DNA of 64,000 nt, taken from contig OY969717.1 of NCBI GenBank assembly GCA_963702155.1, positions 1,426,001 through 1,490,000 of the forward strand, given 5' to 3'. Origin of the DNA: G963702155 sp963702155. GTDB lineage: Bacteria; Pseudomonadota; Alphaproteobacteria; Micavibrionales; Micavibrionaceae. Both the position numbers and the translations under genes were made by a program. Of the stretch, positions 27,566 through 36,974 are shown in pieces (within the stretch, counting starts at the first letter, position 1; the number at the start of each line of letters is the position of its first letter). The notes under the pieces are model-generated. The model did not search any database and was not told the DNA's origin. It saw only the letters and a list, made by a program, of their open reading frames with translations.

Positions 27566-27621
27566 AAGATAATGAAATAATTAAACCAATGCATAATATT
27601 ACAAATATTAAAGAGTAAAAA

Positions 27622-28275
27622 ATGGCAGACCTTTTAGCAGAAGTTGATGACGCAATGCGTCAGGAAAAAATGGAGAAATTTTTCAAGGATTACGGCGGTC
27701 TTGTCATCGCTTTGATTATAGGAATTATTTTGGCAACGGCCGCATGGTCTGGCTATAAGGCTTGGAATACACACGTTCGTACCACCCAGACCGCAGAAGC
27801 CATGCAACTTTTAGAAGCACCCGGTTTTCCTGCAAATATTAATCCTGATTCGCTCGATATGAGAGCCGATATCAAGGCACTTGTTTTATTAAATGCCGCC
27901 GGAAACTATATGGAATTGAATAAGCCTGATAAGGCACGCGCGATGTATGTTGCCGTGACACAAACATCTTCTGCGCCAAAAGATCTAAAAGATCTCGCCA
28001 ATCTTATGATTGTACGCCTACCTACCGAAAACCAAAAAAATCAAGACAAGTTGGAAAACCTTAAAACCATATGGGCAGATACAAATTCCCCATGGCGCTA
28101 TCATGCATTTATTGAAGCCGCCACGATTGAAGCCGCAGAAAAAAATTTTGATCAAGCCGCACAATATCTGAACATTGTTCTGGATACGGAAGGACTTTTA
28201 AATGCGCTCTACACCCGCGCCGAAGCATTAAATCATGTATATGCACTAAAAAAACAAACAATCCAAAAACCTTAA
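27622..28275 (+). CDS. YfgM-like membrane-anchored TPR protein
   Basis: A 217-residue protein with a cytosolic N-terminus (MADLLAEVDDAMRQEKMEKFFKDYG), one membrane helix (about residues 26-46) and a periplasmic TPR-like helical domain. This is the YfgM (TPR_21) architecture. In E. coli YfgM associates with the SecYEG translocon and periplasmic chaperones. The order yfgM-bamB-der seen here is the same as in E. coli, which strengthens the assignment. Confidence 0.85.
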   Translation: MADLLAEVDDAMRQEKMEKFFKDYGGLVIALIIGIILATAAWSGYKAWNTHVRTTQTAEAMQLLEAPGFPANINPDSLDMRADIKALVLLNAAGNYMELNKPDKARAMYVAVTQTSSAPKDLKDLANLMIVRLPTENQKNQDKLENLKTIWADTNSPWRYHAFIEAATIEAAEKNFDQAAQYLNIVLDTEGLLNALYTRAEALNHVYALKKQTIQKP

Positions 28276-28286
28276 GAATATTTATT

Positions 28287-29625
28287 ATGACCTTATTTAA
28301 AAATAAACGCCTTAAAACTTTAGTGCTAACTTTGCCCTGCGCAATGATACTTGGCGGCTGTGCTATAGGTAACTGGTTCGAAGATGATGAAGATGTTCGA
28401 TTGCCGGGAGAACGCGTTTCGGTATTACAGTTGGAAGAAACCCTAGAGCCAGACGACGCGGTATTAGAAGCAGGCGGCTTGCAAGCCCCGCAGGCTTGGA
28501 AAAACGAGTTTTGGCCACAAGCTGGCGGCTACCCCAATCATGCAATGCAAAATCTTGCTTTATCAGAAGGCGTGCTCAAAAAAATGTGGAGTGCTGATAT
28601 AGGCAGCGGCTCAAGCAAAGAAATTCCTTTGACTGCCCAGCCTATAATCATAGATGGAAAAATCTATACACTTGATACGGAAAATCGTTTAAACGCATTT
28701 TCCATATCAAGCGGCAAACCGATATGGACAAAAAATATCGTTAATAAAGACGAAGATGAAACCCTTATTTCGGGCGGCATCTCCTACGCAGGTGGTTTAC
28801 TATATGCAACCAATGGTTCTAATGAAGTACTTGCACTAAACCCTGTAGATGGTAATGCAATGTGGCGTAAAAAATTGCCTGCACCATCACGCGCCGCGCC
28901 CACTGTTTTGGAAAACCGTTTGTTCGTAACAACATTGGATAACCGCTTGCTCGCTTTCGATGCAAAGACTGGCGAAAGTTTATGGGAATATGTCGGCATC
29001 CCCGAAGCTTCCGGTCTTATAGGGGCGGCAAGCCCTGCCGCAAATAGTGACATTGTAGTGCCTGCATTCTCATCTGGCGAATTAACAGCTCTTCGTCTTG
29101 AAAATGGATCTGTGGCTTGGACAGACAACTTAACCAGCGTTAAACGCTTTGGCGGAATTGAAGGCATATCTGATATTCGCGCGCTACCAGTTTTAGATAA
29201 AGGCTTGGTTTTTGCAATCAGTTTTGGCGGACGCTTGGCCGCCATCGATGAACGCACAGGAACGCGCGTATGGCAACGCGATATCGGTGGCGCAAATACA
29301 CCATGGGTCGCCGGAAACCATGTATTCGTCGTATCTTCTGATAATCACTTAATTGCATTGGGCCGCGATACCGGCATTATACGCTGGGTCAAAAAAATCG
29401 AAAGCAAAGAAGATGATACACCCACAGTCTATGCTGGCCCTATTTTAGCGGGCGGACGCCTATTTGTTTTTGGTAATAATGGTCGCGTTTATCGAGGTTA
29501 GCCCTGAAACAGGGCAAATTACACGCGACTGGAAACATGGTAAACCCATCACGATCGCCCCCGTTGTTGCGGGCGGCACACTCTATATTCTTTCTGATGA
29601 TTGCGCACTTACCGCATATAAGTAA
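28287..29625 (+). pseudogene. bamB: outer-membrane assembly lipoprotein BamB, frameshifted near the 3' end
   Basis: A PQQ/beta-propeller lipoprotein of the BAM complex, which inserts barrels into the outer membrane. The lipobox is MILGGC. Repeated blade motifs such as IWTKNI, ALNPVDG, LLAFDAKTGESLWE and IRWVKK are visible. The first frame stops at 29499-29501 after GNNGRVYRG. Skipping one base near 29488-29493 restores EVSPETGQITRDW and a final blade ending LTAYK at a TAA (29623-29625), giving the normal length. The family reads GRVIEVSPETG here, so one extra T in GTTT is the simplest explanation. Sequencing error and true lesion cannot be separated. Confidence 0.85.
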
Positions 29626-29788
29626 CGACCAGACAATCAATTGACAAAACACATATAAAACCCTATCTATCCTTTAAAGATAAGATGGGGTTTCCGTTTG
29701 GCTTTGTTTCTGTACGGACACGAAAAGTCATGGCGTATAATAAAATACGTAAGCGACATACAAAAAATTCATATAGAAATGACAAATC

Positions 29789-31199
29789 ATGTTTACGCTT
29801 GCCATTATCGGCCGCCCTAATGTCGGAAAATCTACGCTTTTCAACCGCTTGGCGGGCAAAAGATTAGCGATCGTAAATGACACACCTGGTGTAACCCGCG
29901 ATTGGCGCGAAGCCGAAGCACAGCTTTTTGACCGCACTTTTCGAATTCTCGATACTGCCGGGTTAGAAGAAAACTTTGACGATTCAATTCAAGGGCGCAT
30001 GCGTCAACAAACAGAAGCCGCGTTAAAGGAGGCAGATGCCATCCTCTTCATAATTGATGGTCGCGCCGGTTTAACCCCTATGGATAGACACTTTGCCGGC
30101 TGGCTACGAAAAAGAAAAAAAACCGATCATTCTTGCTGTAAACAAATGTGAGCATGAACGCGGCGCACAAAGCGGGCTTGCCGAAGCCTACAGTCTTGGT
30201 TTTGGCGAACCTATTCCAATGTCTGCCGAACATAATCTGGGCATGGAAGATCTTTACCATATGCTAACGCCTTTTTTCCCCGAAGAAGAGGAGGCACTCG
30301 ATGATGATAGTGACCACGCGCAGCTTCCTGATAATTTGGATGAGATTGAAGGTGATGAAAGTTTTGAATTTATTCAAGCCGAAGACGACCCCGAAAAACC
30401 AATAAAAATCGCCATCGTGGGCCGTCCTAACGTCGGGAAATCCACCCTTTTGAATGCTATTGTCCGTGACCAACGTGTTATGACAGGCCCCGAAGCCGGT
30501 ATAACGCGTGATGCCATCGCCGTAGATTGGATCTACGAAAATCGCGCTTTCAAATTGGTCGATACCGCCGGTATGCGTAAAAAAGCCAAGGTACAGGATG
30601 CCATTGAAAAAATGGCTGTTGAAGATTCCATGCGCGCTATTCGCCTTGCGCAAGTCGTTGTCGTTGTATTGGACGGCAACGCCATCTTCGAAAAACAGGA
30701 TTTACAAATCGCCGAACACATTATCAACGAAGGGCGCGCACTGGTTGTCGCTATAAATAAATGGGACGCGGTTGAAGATAGAGCGGACGCTTTAGAAGAA
30801 TTAAAACATAAATTCGCAACCTCCCTTGCGCAGGTACGCGATGTGCCCTTTATCACTATATCCGCACTTAATGGCCGCGGCGTTGATAAAGTTTTGAATA
30901 AAGTTATGGATGCTTACGGCGTTTGGAATACACGTGTCTCGACCGGAAAACTGAACCGCTGGCTCGCCGCAATGGAAAGTCAAAACTCTGCGCCTTTGGT
31001 AGGTGGAAAACAAAACCGCTTAAAATACATTACGCAAATCAAAACCCGACCACCTACATTCGCCATGTGGGTATCAAGGCCAGAAAAACTCCCGCCCGCA
31101 TACAAACGCTACATTATAAATGGCTTGCGCCGTGATTATGATATACCGGGCACACCCATAAGACTTTTCATCCGCAAAACCAAAAATCCATTTGCGTAA
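29789..31199 (+). pseudogene. der: ribosome-assembly GTPase Der (EngA), split by a +1 frameshift
   Basis: Der has two tandem GTPase domains and a KH-like C-terminal domain, and it is needed for 50S subunit maturation. The first G1 motif is GRPNVGKST at residues 8-16; the second, again GRPNVGKST, is near 30420. The frame from 29789 runs to RHFAGWLRKRKK and then meets a TGA at 30149-30151. The frame carrying KPIILAVNKCEHE and the rest begins at the same spot. The switch falls in an A8 run (30115-30122). Removing one A joins both halves into a full-length protein. A homopolymer read error is the likely cause. Confidence 0.88.
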
Positions 31200-31269
31200 A
31201 TCTCAGAAGCCATTATTTTTTCCAAATAAAATAAAATAAAACTAAACCGAAAATAAAAAAGAACGCATC

Positions 31270-32148
31270 ATGACTAATGACCTGACTCAAATGATAAAAC
31301 TCGATACAAACCAAGTAAGCGAGCTTATAACCTCAATGGGTTTAAATCTGATCGGTGCGATCGCTATTTTGATTATAGGCTGGGTCGCTGGTAAATACGC
31401 CAGCAAGCTCATCCATAAAATTAATACGCTTGATGCAACCCTAAAATCATTTTTAGGCGGCTTGGCCAAATATTTGATCTTCATCATGGCCATCGTGACT
31501 GTCATGGGGCAATTCGGCGTTGAAACGGCAAGCTTATTGGCCGTGCTTGGTGCTGCCGGCTTGGCAATTGGCCTTGCACTTCAAGGCACCCTCTCGAATG
31601 TAGCCTCCGGCGTCATGCTTCTTATCTTGCGCCCTTTTAACGTCGGCGATTACATTGATGCAAATGGTATCGGCGGTACAGTCAAGGCGCTCGGGCTTTT
31701 TGCAACCGAAATGGCAACGGCTGATAATGTTTATATCTTTGTACCAAACTCCGAAATCTGGAAAGGCCAAATAAAAAACTTCAGCCGTAATCAACAACGC
31801 AGACAGGATATAGTGGTCGGTATCGGTTACGATGATGATATATCGGTCGCTTTCGATGCCATTAAAACCGTCTTGGATGCAGATGACCGTATGATAAGAT
31901 TGGACGATAAAAAACCACAAGTGATGGTTAGTAATCTGGGTGAATCTTCTATCGATATTATTATTCGCTTCTGGACGGCAAGCAGCGATTATTGGGCAAC
32001 AAAATGGGATATTACAAAAACCGTAAAGGAAGCGCTCGACGAAAAGGGCATCACAATCCCCTACCCCCAACGCACTATTACAATGTATAACGTCGAAGGC
32101 AAACCACCGACCAAGAAGAAAGCAGAGAAACCGGACTCAATAAATTAA
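31270..32148 (+). CDS. mscS: small-conductance mechanosensitive channel MscS
   Basis: A 292-residue heptameric inner-membrane channel that releases solutes on hypo-osmotic shock. Three N-terminal helices are visible. The pore-lining TM3 has the alternating Gly/Ala pattern AAGLAIGLALQGTLSNVASG (residues about 94-113). The beta domain follows, starting RPFNVGDYI. The C-terminus is extended by a lysine-rich tail (PPTKKKAEKP). It overlaps the end of the convergent SDR gene by 4 bases. Confidence 0.95.
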   Translation: MTNDLTQMIKLDTNQVSELITSMGLNLIGAIAILIIGWVAGKYASKLIHKINTLDATLKSFLGGLAKYLIFIMAIVTVMGQFGVETASLLAVLGAAGLAIGLALQGTLSNVASGVMLLILRPFNVGDYIDANGIGGTVKALGLFATEMATADNVYIFVPNSEIWKGQIKNFSRNQQRRQDIVVGIGYDDDISVAFDAIKTVLDADDRMIRLDDKKPQVMVSNLGESSIDIIIRFWTASSDYWATKWDITKTVKEALDEKGITIPYPQRTITMYNVEGKPPTKKKAEKPDSIN

Positions 32149-32858
32149 ACCTCTATAATTTCCCCATTCCCTTGATATTCGGCTGAGCAAAGGTCTAGAT
32201 ATGTTTCAACCACATCCTCTGGCATTTTAAGATCATCATCCTGATATCCGCCAGGATAGGCTTTGGCAAGCAGATTAGTGTCAACCGCGCCGGGATCAAT
32301 CACATTGACCTTAATATTGGTAACATCCACACATTCCTGCGCGTAGCTTTGCGCCATAATATTAAGCGCAGCCTTACTCGCGCGATACGCCGCCCAATAT
32401 GCCTTTGGCCGCGCAGCAGTGCCAGAACCGCTAAAAACAACGCGCCCTGCATCCGATACCTTCAAAAGCGGATCAAGCACGCGCAAAAGCCTGAAATTGG
32501 CATAGACGTTTAAATCAAAAATCTTCTGCCAATCTTTTGGGTTTGCGTGTGCTATAGGCCCTAAGGTTCCAAGCATACCCGCATTGCCAATAAAAATATC
32601 AAGCCGCCCAAAGCGCTCTGCCAAAGCCGGTCCAATTGTATCAATCTTTTCCATTTTAAGAAGATCCATCGGCACCAATGTTGCACTGCCGCCCGCTGCT
32701 TTAATTTCGTCATCTATAATCTCGAGCGCCGCAGCTTTGCGCGCAACCAAAACAACATGTGCGCCCTGCGCCGCCAGCGCTTTTGCAACTGCCGCACCGA
32801 TACCGCGTGACGCACCTGTAATCAGTGCTATTTTTTGATCAAATCTGAAATTATTCAT
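32145..32858 (-). CDS. short-chain dehydrogenase/reductase
   Basis: A 237-residue classical SDR. The cofactor motif TGASRGIG lies at residues 14-21, the NAG motif at 92-94, a catalytic serine is in FSGSG, and Y158-x3-K162 is in AYRASK. The A39-R40 end of the second strand (LVARK) suggests NADP(H) preference. The substrate is unknown. It follows purF on the same strand, as in many alphaproteobacteria, where it forms the end of a radA-cvpA-purF-SDR run. Confidence 0.9.
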   Translation of the reverse strand: MNNFRFDQKIALITGASRGIGAAVAKALAAQGAHVVLVARKAAALEIIDDEIKAAGGSATLVPMDLLKMEKIDTIGPALAERFGRLDIFIGNAGMLGTLGPIAHANPKDWQKIFDLNVYANFRLLRVLDPLLKVSDAGRVVFSGSGTAARPKAYWAAYRASKAALNIMAQSYAQECVDVTNIKVNVIDPGAVDTNLLAKAYPGGYQDDDLKMPEDVVETYLDLCSAEYQGNGEIIEV

Positions 32859-33025
32859 TTATATTATTACGTGTATTATAATGTGAAAAAGAAGAAAAAC
32901 CTTATGACCATTTGACCGCCGTCGCATATGGAATTGCAATCAATCACCCTTTAACATATGAGCAAAAAAACGATTAAATAGCGTTTCTTGATTTTGTGCA
33001 ATTTTGAAAACATGCATAAAATATC

Positions 33026-34501
33026 TTAGTTCTGCTTTTGCCGTTCGCGCAGATCGGTAACTTTGCTACCTGTCCAATTATTATCATAATCAACAAGCTC
33101 AACCGGGTACTCACCCGTAAAACACGCATCGCAAAATTGCGGTGCGGCGTTATTGCGTTTTGCATTGGCAACCGCGCGATACAAACCATCAATCGAAATA
33201 TAGGCAAGCGAATCTGCGCCGATATAATCACAAATCTGATCTGTATTTTTGGAATGCGCAAGCAGCTCTTCTTTTGATGGCGTATCAATACCGTAAAAAC
33301 AGCTATTTATCGTTGGCGGTGAGGAAATTCGCATATGAACCTCACGTGCGCCGGCTTCCCGAACCATTTCCACGATTTTCCGCGATGTCGTCCCGCGTAC
33401 GATGGAATCATCTACCAAAACAACGCTCTTGCCTTTTAAAAATGCGCGGTTGGCGTTGTGTTTTAATTTTACACCCAAATGCCGGATCGTATCGGTCGGC
33501 TCGATAAATGTACGGCCGACATAATGATTCCGGATAATTCCAAGCTCAAATGAAATACCTGCGGCTTCCGCATATCCTATGGCTGATGGTGTGCCACTAT
33601 CCGGAACCGGTACAACCAGATCCGCACCCTCTACGGGGCTTTCCGCTGCTAGTTCCGCGCCAATTTGTTTCCGCATTTCATAAACAGACCGGTTCTCCAT
33701 AAAACTATCCGGACGCGCAAAATAGACATACTCAAATATGCACAAGCGGTGTGGCTTTCTTTCAAACGGAAAAGAAGAATGAAGCCCGTCCGCGTTAATA
33801 ACAACCATTTCTCCGGCTTCAACATCTCTTAAATAATCCGCGCCAATAATATCGAGCGCGCATGTCTCCGATGCAAAAATATAAGAATCCCCCAAACGCC
33901 CCAAAACCAAAGGCCGGATACCGTAAGGGTCACGCACACCCATAATTTGATTTTCCGTACACGCCACAAGGGAATATGCACCTTTAAGCTGGTTAAGCGC
34001 CAAAACGAGCCGCTCCTTAACGTTATCGCCTTCTGCTCTTGCCACTAAATGTACAATGGTTTCGGTGTCACTGGTTGATTGGAAAATTGCCCCGCGCTTA
34101 ACCAGATCTTTTCGAACCTGATGTGCATTTGTCAAATTCCCGTTATGCGCAACGGCAAAGCCGCCAAAGGCCATATCTGCGTACATAGGCTGCACATTAC
34201 GTAACGCTGGCTCACCACTGGTCGAATACCGGTTATGCCCAATCGCGGCAAATCCTTTTAATCTCTCGATAACCTCTTTAGAGCTAAACGTCGAATCAAC
34301 AAGCCCCAGCGCTTTATGCGATAAAAAATGCTCCCCATCATAGGTAACAATACCGCATGCCTCTTGCCCGCGATGCTGTAAGGCGTGAAGCCCCAGCGCG
34401 GTAAGCGCCGCCGCATCTTCATGCCCAAAAATGCCAAAGACACCGCATTCTTCTTTTAACTTATCATCATCCCACGGCGTATTATCAAAGTTGGTCATCA
34501 T
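33026..34501 (-). CDS. purF: amidophosphoribosyltransferase (PurF)
   Basis: A 491-residue enzyme for the first committed step of purine synthesis, PRPP plus glutamine to phosphoribosylamine. The N-terminal class II glutaminase domain has its nucleophile C19 exposed after removal of a short propeptide (EECGVFG). The GHNRYSTSG and HNGNLTN motifs are present. The C-terminal phosphoribosyltransferase domain has the PRPP loop VVLVDDSIVRGTTS. The ATG at 34501 is chosen over a TTG one codon earlier. It lies 12 bases after cvpA, so the two are translationally close. Confidence 0.97.
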   Translation of the reverse strand: MMTNFDNTPWDDDKLKEECGVFGIFGHEDAAALTALGLHALQHRGQEACGIVTYDGEHFLSHKALGLVDSTFSSKEVIERLKGFAAIGHNRYSTSGEPALRNVQPMYADMAFGGFAVAHNGNLTNAHQVRKDLVKRGAIFQSTSDTETIVHLVARAEGDNVKERLVLALNQLKGAYSLVACTENQIMGVRDPYGIRPLVLGRLGDSYIFASETCALDIIGADYLRDVEAGEMVVINADGLHSSFPFERKPHRLCIFEYVYFARPDSFMENRSVYEMRKQIGAELAAESPVEGADLVVPVPDSGTPSAIGYAEAAGISFELGIIRNHYVGRTFIEPTDTIRHLGVKLKHNANRAFLKGKSVVLVDDSIVRGTTSRKIVEMVREAGAREVHMRISSPPTINSCFYGIDTPSKEELLAHSKNTDQICDYIGADSLAYISIDGLYRAVANAKRNNAAPQFCDACFTGEYPVELVDYDNNWTGSKVTDLRERQKQN

Positions 34502-34513
34502 CAAAATGCTCTT

Positions 34514-35332
34514 TTATTGGTTATATCCCGGTTGACCTGATTGCGGCCTTTTATCATTTGGCGTATTTGTCTCGCGCTCAGCCCCACCGCTATTGTCCGG
34601 CAGTGCATCTTGAATAAGGGAATTCATGTTATCTCTAAATTCTTGATTATATCCTTCGGCATCGCGCCCGGCATCACGAACCTCATCTTTATTAGAGTTT
34701 TGACTAGATAATCCATCAAACCCATCTTTAAGAATTTTCATATCGGTCAAACGTCCGCGCGCACTGCTTTTTTGACTTTCTTCATTTGTATCACTTGTAT
34801 CATCAGAATTGATAGGCTCGCCTTCCGGCAAAAATCCAGCAAAATAAAGCGCAAGGCTCTCCACGTAAACAATACCGCGACTCCCATCTAAAAATTCGGC
34901 CCGCGTTTCTTTATCAATAACATAATATATAGGTAGATAAATCAAAGCGAGAAGAACAAGCCCGCGCGCTAGACCAAACACAACACCAAGCGTGCGGTCA
35001 ACTGCACCAAGTCCTAAATTTCGGGCTGCTTCAGCCAACATATGACTAATAAAGGAAAGAATAATAACAACGATGATAAAGATCAGACCATATGCCAAAA
35101 TCTTTGCAACCATGTCATAGGGCAATATCCCAAAAAGCTTTTCAACACTTTGTCCTTCGTCAACACCAAGCCAGCCCTCAAAAACAGGAACAGCTTTAGG
35201 GCCAAAGAAATATGCCGCCGCAAAACCGCCAAGCACACCCAAAATCGTCAGCACCTCACGTATAAAACCGCGAACAAACGCGATCAATGCGGAAACAAGA
35301 AGAACAGCGCCGATAATAATATCAATAACCAT
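34514..35332 (-). CDS. cvpA: CvpA family membrane protein
   Basis: A 272-residue protein with four N-terminal membrane helices (from MVIDIIIGAVLLVSALIAFVRG, then about residues 28-46, 83-103 and 124-145) and a long acidic, disordered C-terminal tail. CvpA is linked to envelope homeostasis and was named for colicin V production; its position next to purF is conserved in many bacteria. The ATG at 35332 gives the canonical N-terminus. The frame continues upstream to 35377 without a better ribosome site. Confidence 0.88.
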   Translation of the reverse strand: MVIDIIIGAVLLVSALIAFVRGFIREVLTILGVLGGFAAAYFFGPKAVPVFEGWLGVDEGQSVEKLFGILPYDMVAKILAYGLIFIIVVIILSFISHMLAEAARNLGLGAVDRTLGVVFGLARGLVLLALIYLPIYYVIDKETRAEFLDGSRGIVYVESLALYFAGFLPEGEPINSDDTSDTNEESQKSSARGRLTDMKILKDGFDGLSSQNSNKDEVRDAGRDAEGYNQEFRDNMNSLIQDALPDNSGGAERETNTPNDKRPQSGQPGYNQ

Positions 35333-35448
35333 AATGGATAAAATCTTTTGTCGGTTATGTTTTGAAAGGAAAGACATACATAAGCAAATTATAAATAAAT
35401 TACAAGTAAAAGCTCCTCAAAAACATTGTCTAAACTTATGATATATAT

Positions 35449-36858
35449 TTAAACTGCATACGCACTGACATTGCGCGCGGTGAACATATCTGCAAGCGCC
35501 TGAAGATGGTCAATCTCTATAATTCGAATACCATCGATTTTTAATTTTTTCTTGTTTTTCAGCGCCGGTACAATGGCTTCTTTAAACCCTAATTTTGCCG
35601 CTTCCTTTAAACGTAAATCCGGCTGCGGTACGGCGCGCACTTCGCCCGCCAGTCCAACCTCCCCAAAAAATAAAGTCTCCGGCGGTAGAGGCGTGCCCGT
35701 GAATGCGCTAATAAGTGAAGCAGCAACAGCCATATCGGCCGCTGGCTCCGAAATCCTGATCCCGCCTGCAATATTCAAGAAAATATCATTACCAGATAAA
35801 CTAAGCCCGCATCGCGTTTCCAATACTGCCAAAAGCATAGCCAGCCGATTGTGATCCCATCCTAAAACGGCGCGGCGCGGAGATCCATGGGCACAATCCG
35901 CCGCCAATGCCTGAACTTCAACCAATAAAGGGCGCGTTCCCTCTAATGCACCTAAAACCGCGCTCCCCGCCACATCCTCATTACGCTGCGAAAGAAAAAG
36001 CGCGGACGGGTTGGAAACCTCGACCAAGCCGTGCCCCGCCATTTCAAAAACGCCAATCTCGTCCGTTGGCCCAAAACGGTTTTTAACCGCGCGTAAAATT
36101 CGGAATTGATGTGAACGATCCCCTTCAAAGTATAGCACAGCATCCACCATATGCTCCAAAACACGCGGGCCCGCAATTTGCCCGTCTTTCGTTACATGCC
36201 CAACAAAAATAACGGCCATATTACGCGATTTTGCCCGCTGTATAATCTCTTGCGCGCTTGTACGCACCTGGCTAACCGTACCCGGCGAACTATCGATGGT
36301 ATCGACAAACATGGTCTGTATAGAATCAATAATCAGCAACGATACCGGTTCTTCCCCCCCATTAGGTTCGACTGCCGCAATAATATCGCGCACATTGGTC
36401 GCCGACGCCAATTCAACCGGCGCATCAGTTAACTCCATACGCTCTGCTCGCATCCTGACTTGATCAACAGATTCCTCCCCGGAAACATAAACGCACCGGA
36501 CATTTCGTTTTGCCAGCGCGCAAACCGCTTGTAACAATAATGTCGATTTACCTATCCCCGGATCTCCGCCAATAAGCACCGCCGACCCCGGCACCAATCC
36601 GCCGCCAGTTACACGGTCAAATTCACTAATACCGCTAATATGACGCGGATATATTTTTCGCTCTGCACCGCTTAATTGCACCAGCTCGATATTACGCGCC
36701 TTTGTTCGCCGTGTCCCAAGACCCTTGGGCATAGCGCTCGCTCCGCTTTGATCCTCGGTAATAGTGTTCCACTCATGACACGCATCACATTTACCCGACC
36801 ATTTGGATGTAACCGCCCCGCAAGATTGGCATGTATATGATTTTTGCACTTTCGCCAT
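35449..36858 (-). CDS. radA: DNA repair protein RadA (Sms)
   Basis: A 469-residue RecA-like branch-migration protein. The N-terminal zinc finger uses C10, C13, C24 and C27. Walker A is GGDPGIGKST (residues 98-107). The diagnostic KNRFG motif is in VKNRFGPTDEIGVF, and a Lon-like domain forms the C-terminal 160 residues. It acts in recombination-dependent repair. It is the first gene of the radA-cvpA-purF-SDR run. Confidence 0.97.
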   Translation of the reverse strand: MAKVQKSYTCQSCGAVTSKWSGKCDACHEWNTITEDQSGASAMPKGLGTRRTKARNIELVQLSGAERKIYPRHISGISEFDRVTGGGLVPGSAVLIGGDPGIGKSTLLLQAVCALAKRNVRCVYVSGEESVDQVRMRAERMELTDAPVELASATNVRDIIAAVEPNGGEEPVSLLIIDSIQTMFVDTIDSSPGTVSQVRTSAQEIIQRAKSRNMAVIFVGHVTKDGQIAGPRVLEHMVDAVLYFEGDRSHQFRILRAVKNRFGPTDEIGVFEMAGHGLVEVSNPSALFLSQRNEDVAGSAVLGALEGTRPLLVEVQALAADCAHGSPRRAVLGWDHNRLAMLLAVLETRCGLSLSGNDIFLNIAGGIRISEPAADMAVAASLISAFTGTPLPPETLFFGEVGLAGEVRAVPQPDLRLKEAAKLGFKEAIVPALKNKKKLKIDGIRIIEIDHLQALADMFTARNVSAYAV

Positions 36859-36974
36859 AAAGCCCCTTTAAAACAAGAACATTTATAGAACATAAAGAAT
36901 TTTTTATATACTCACAAGGCCTAAATAAAAAATGTAGTTTTAAAATCTTGTATAAAAAGAGGAGAACAGTGACC

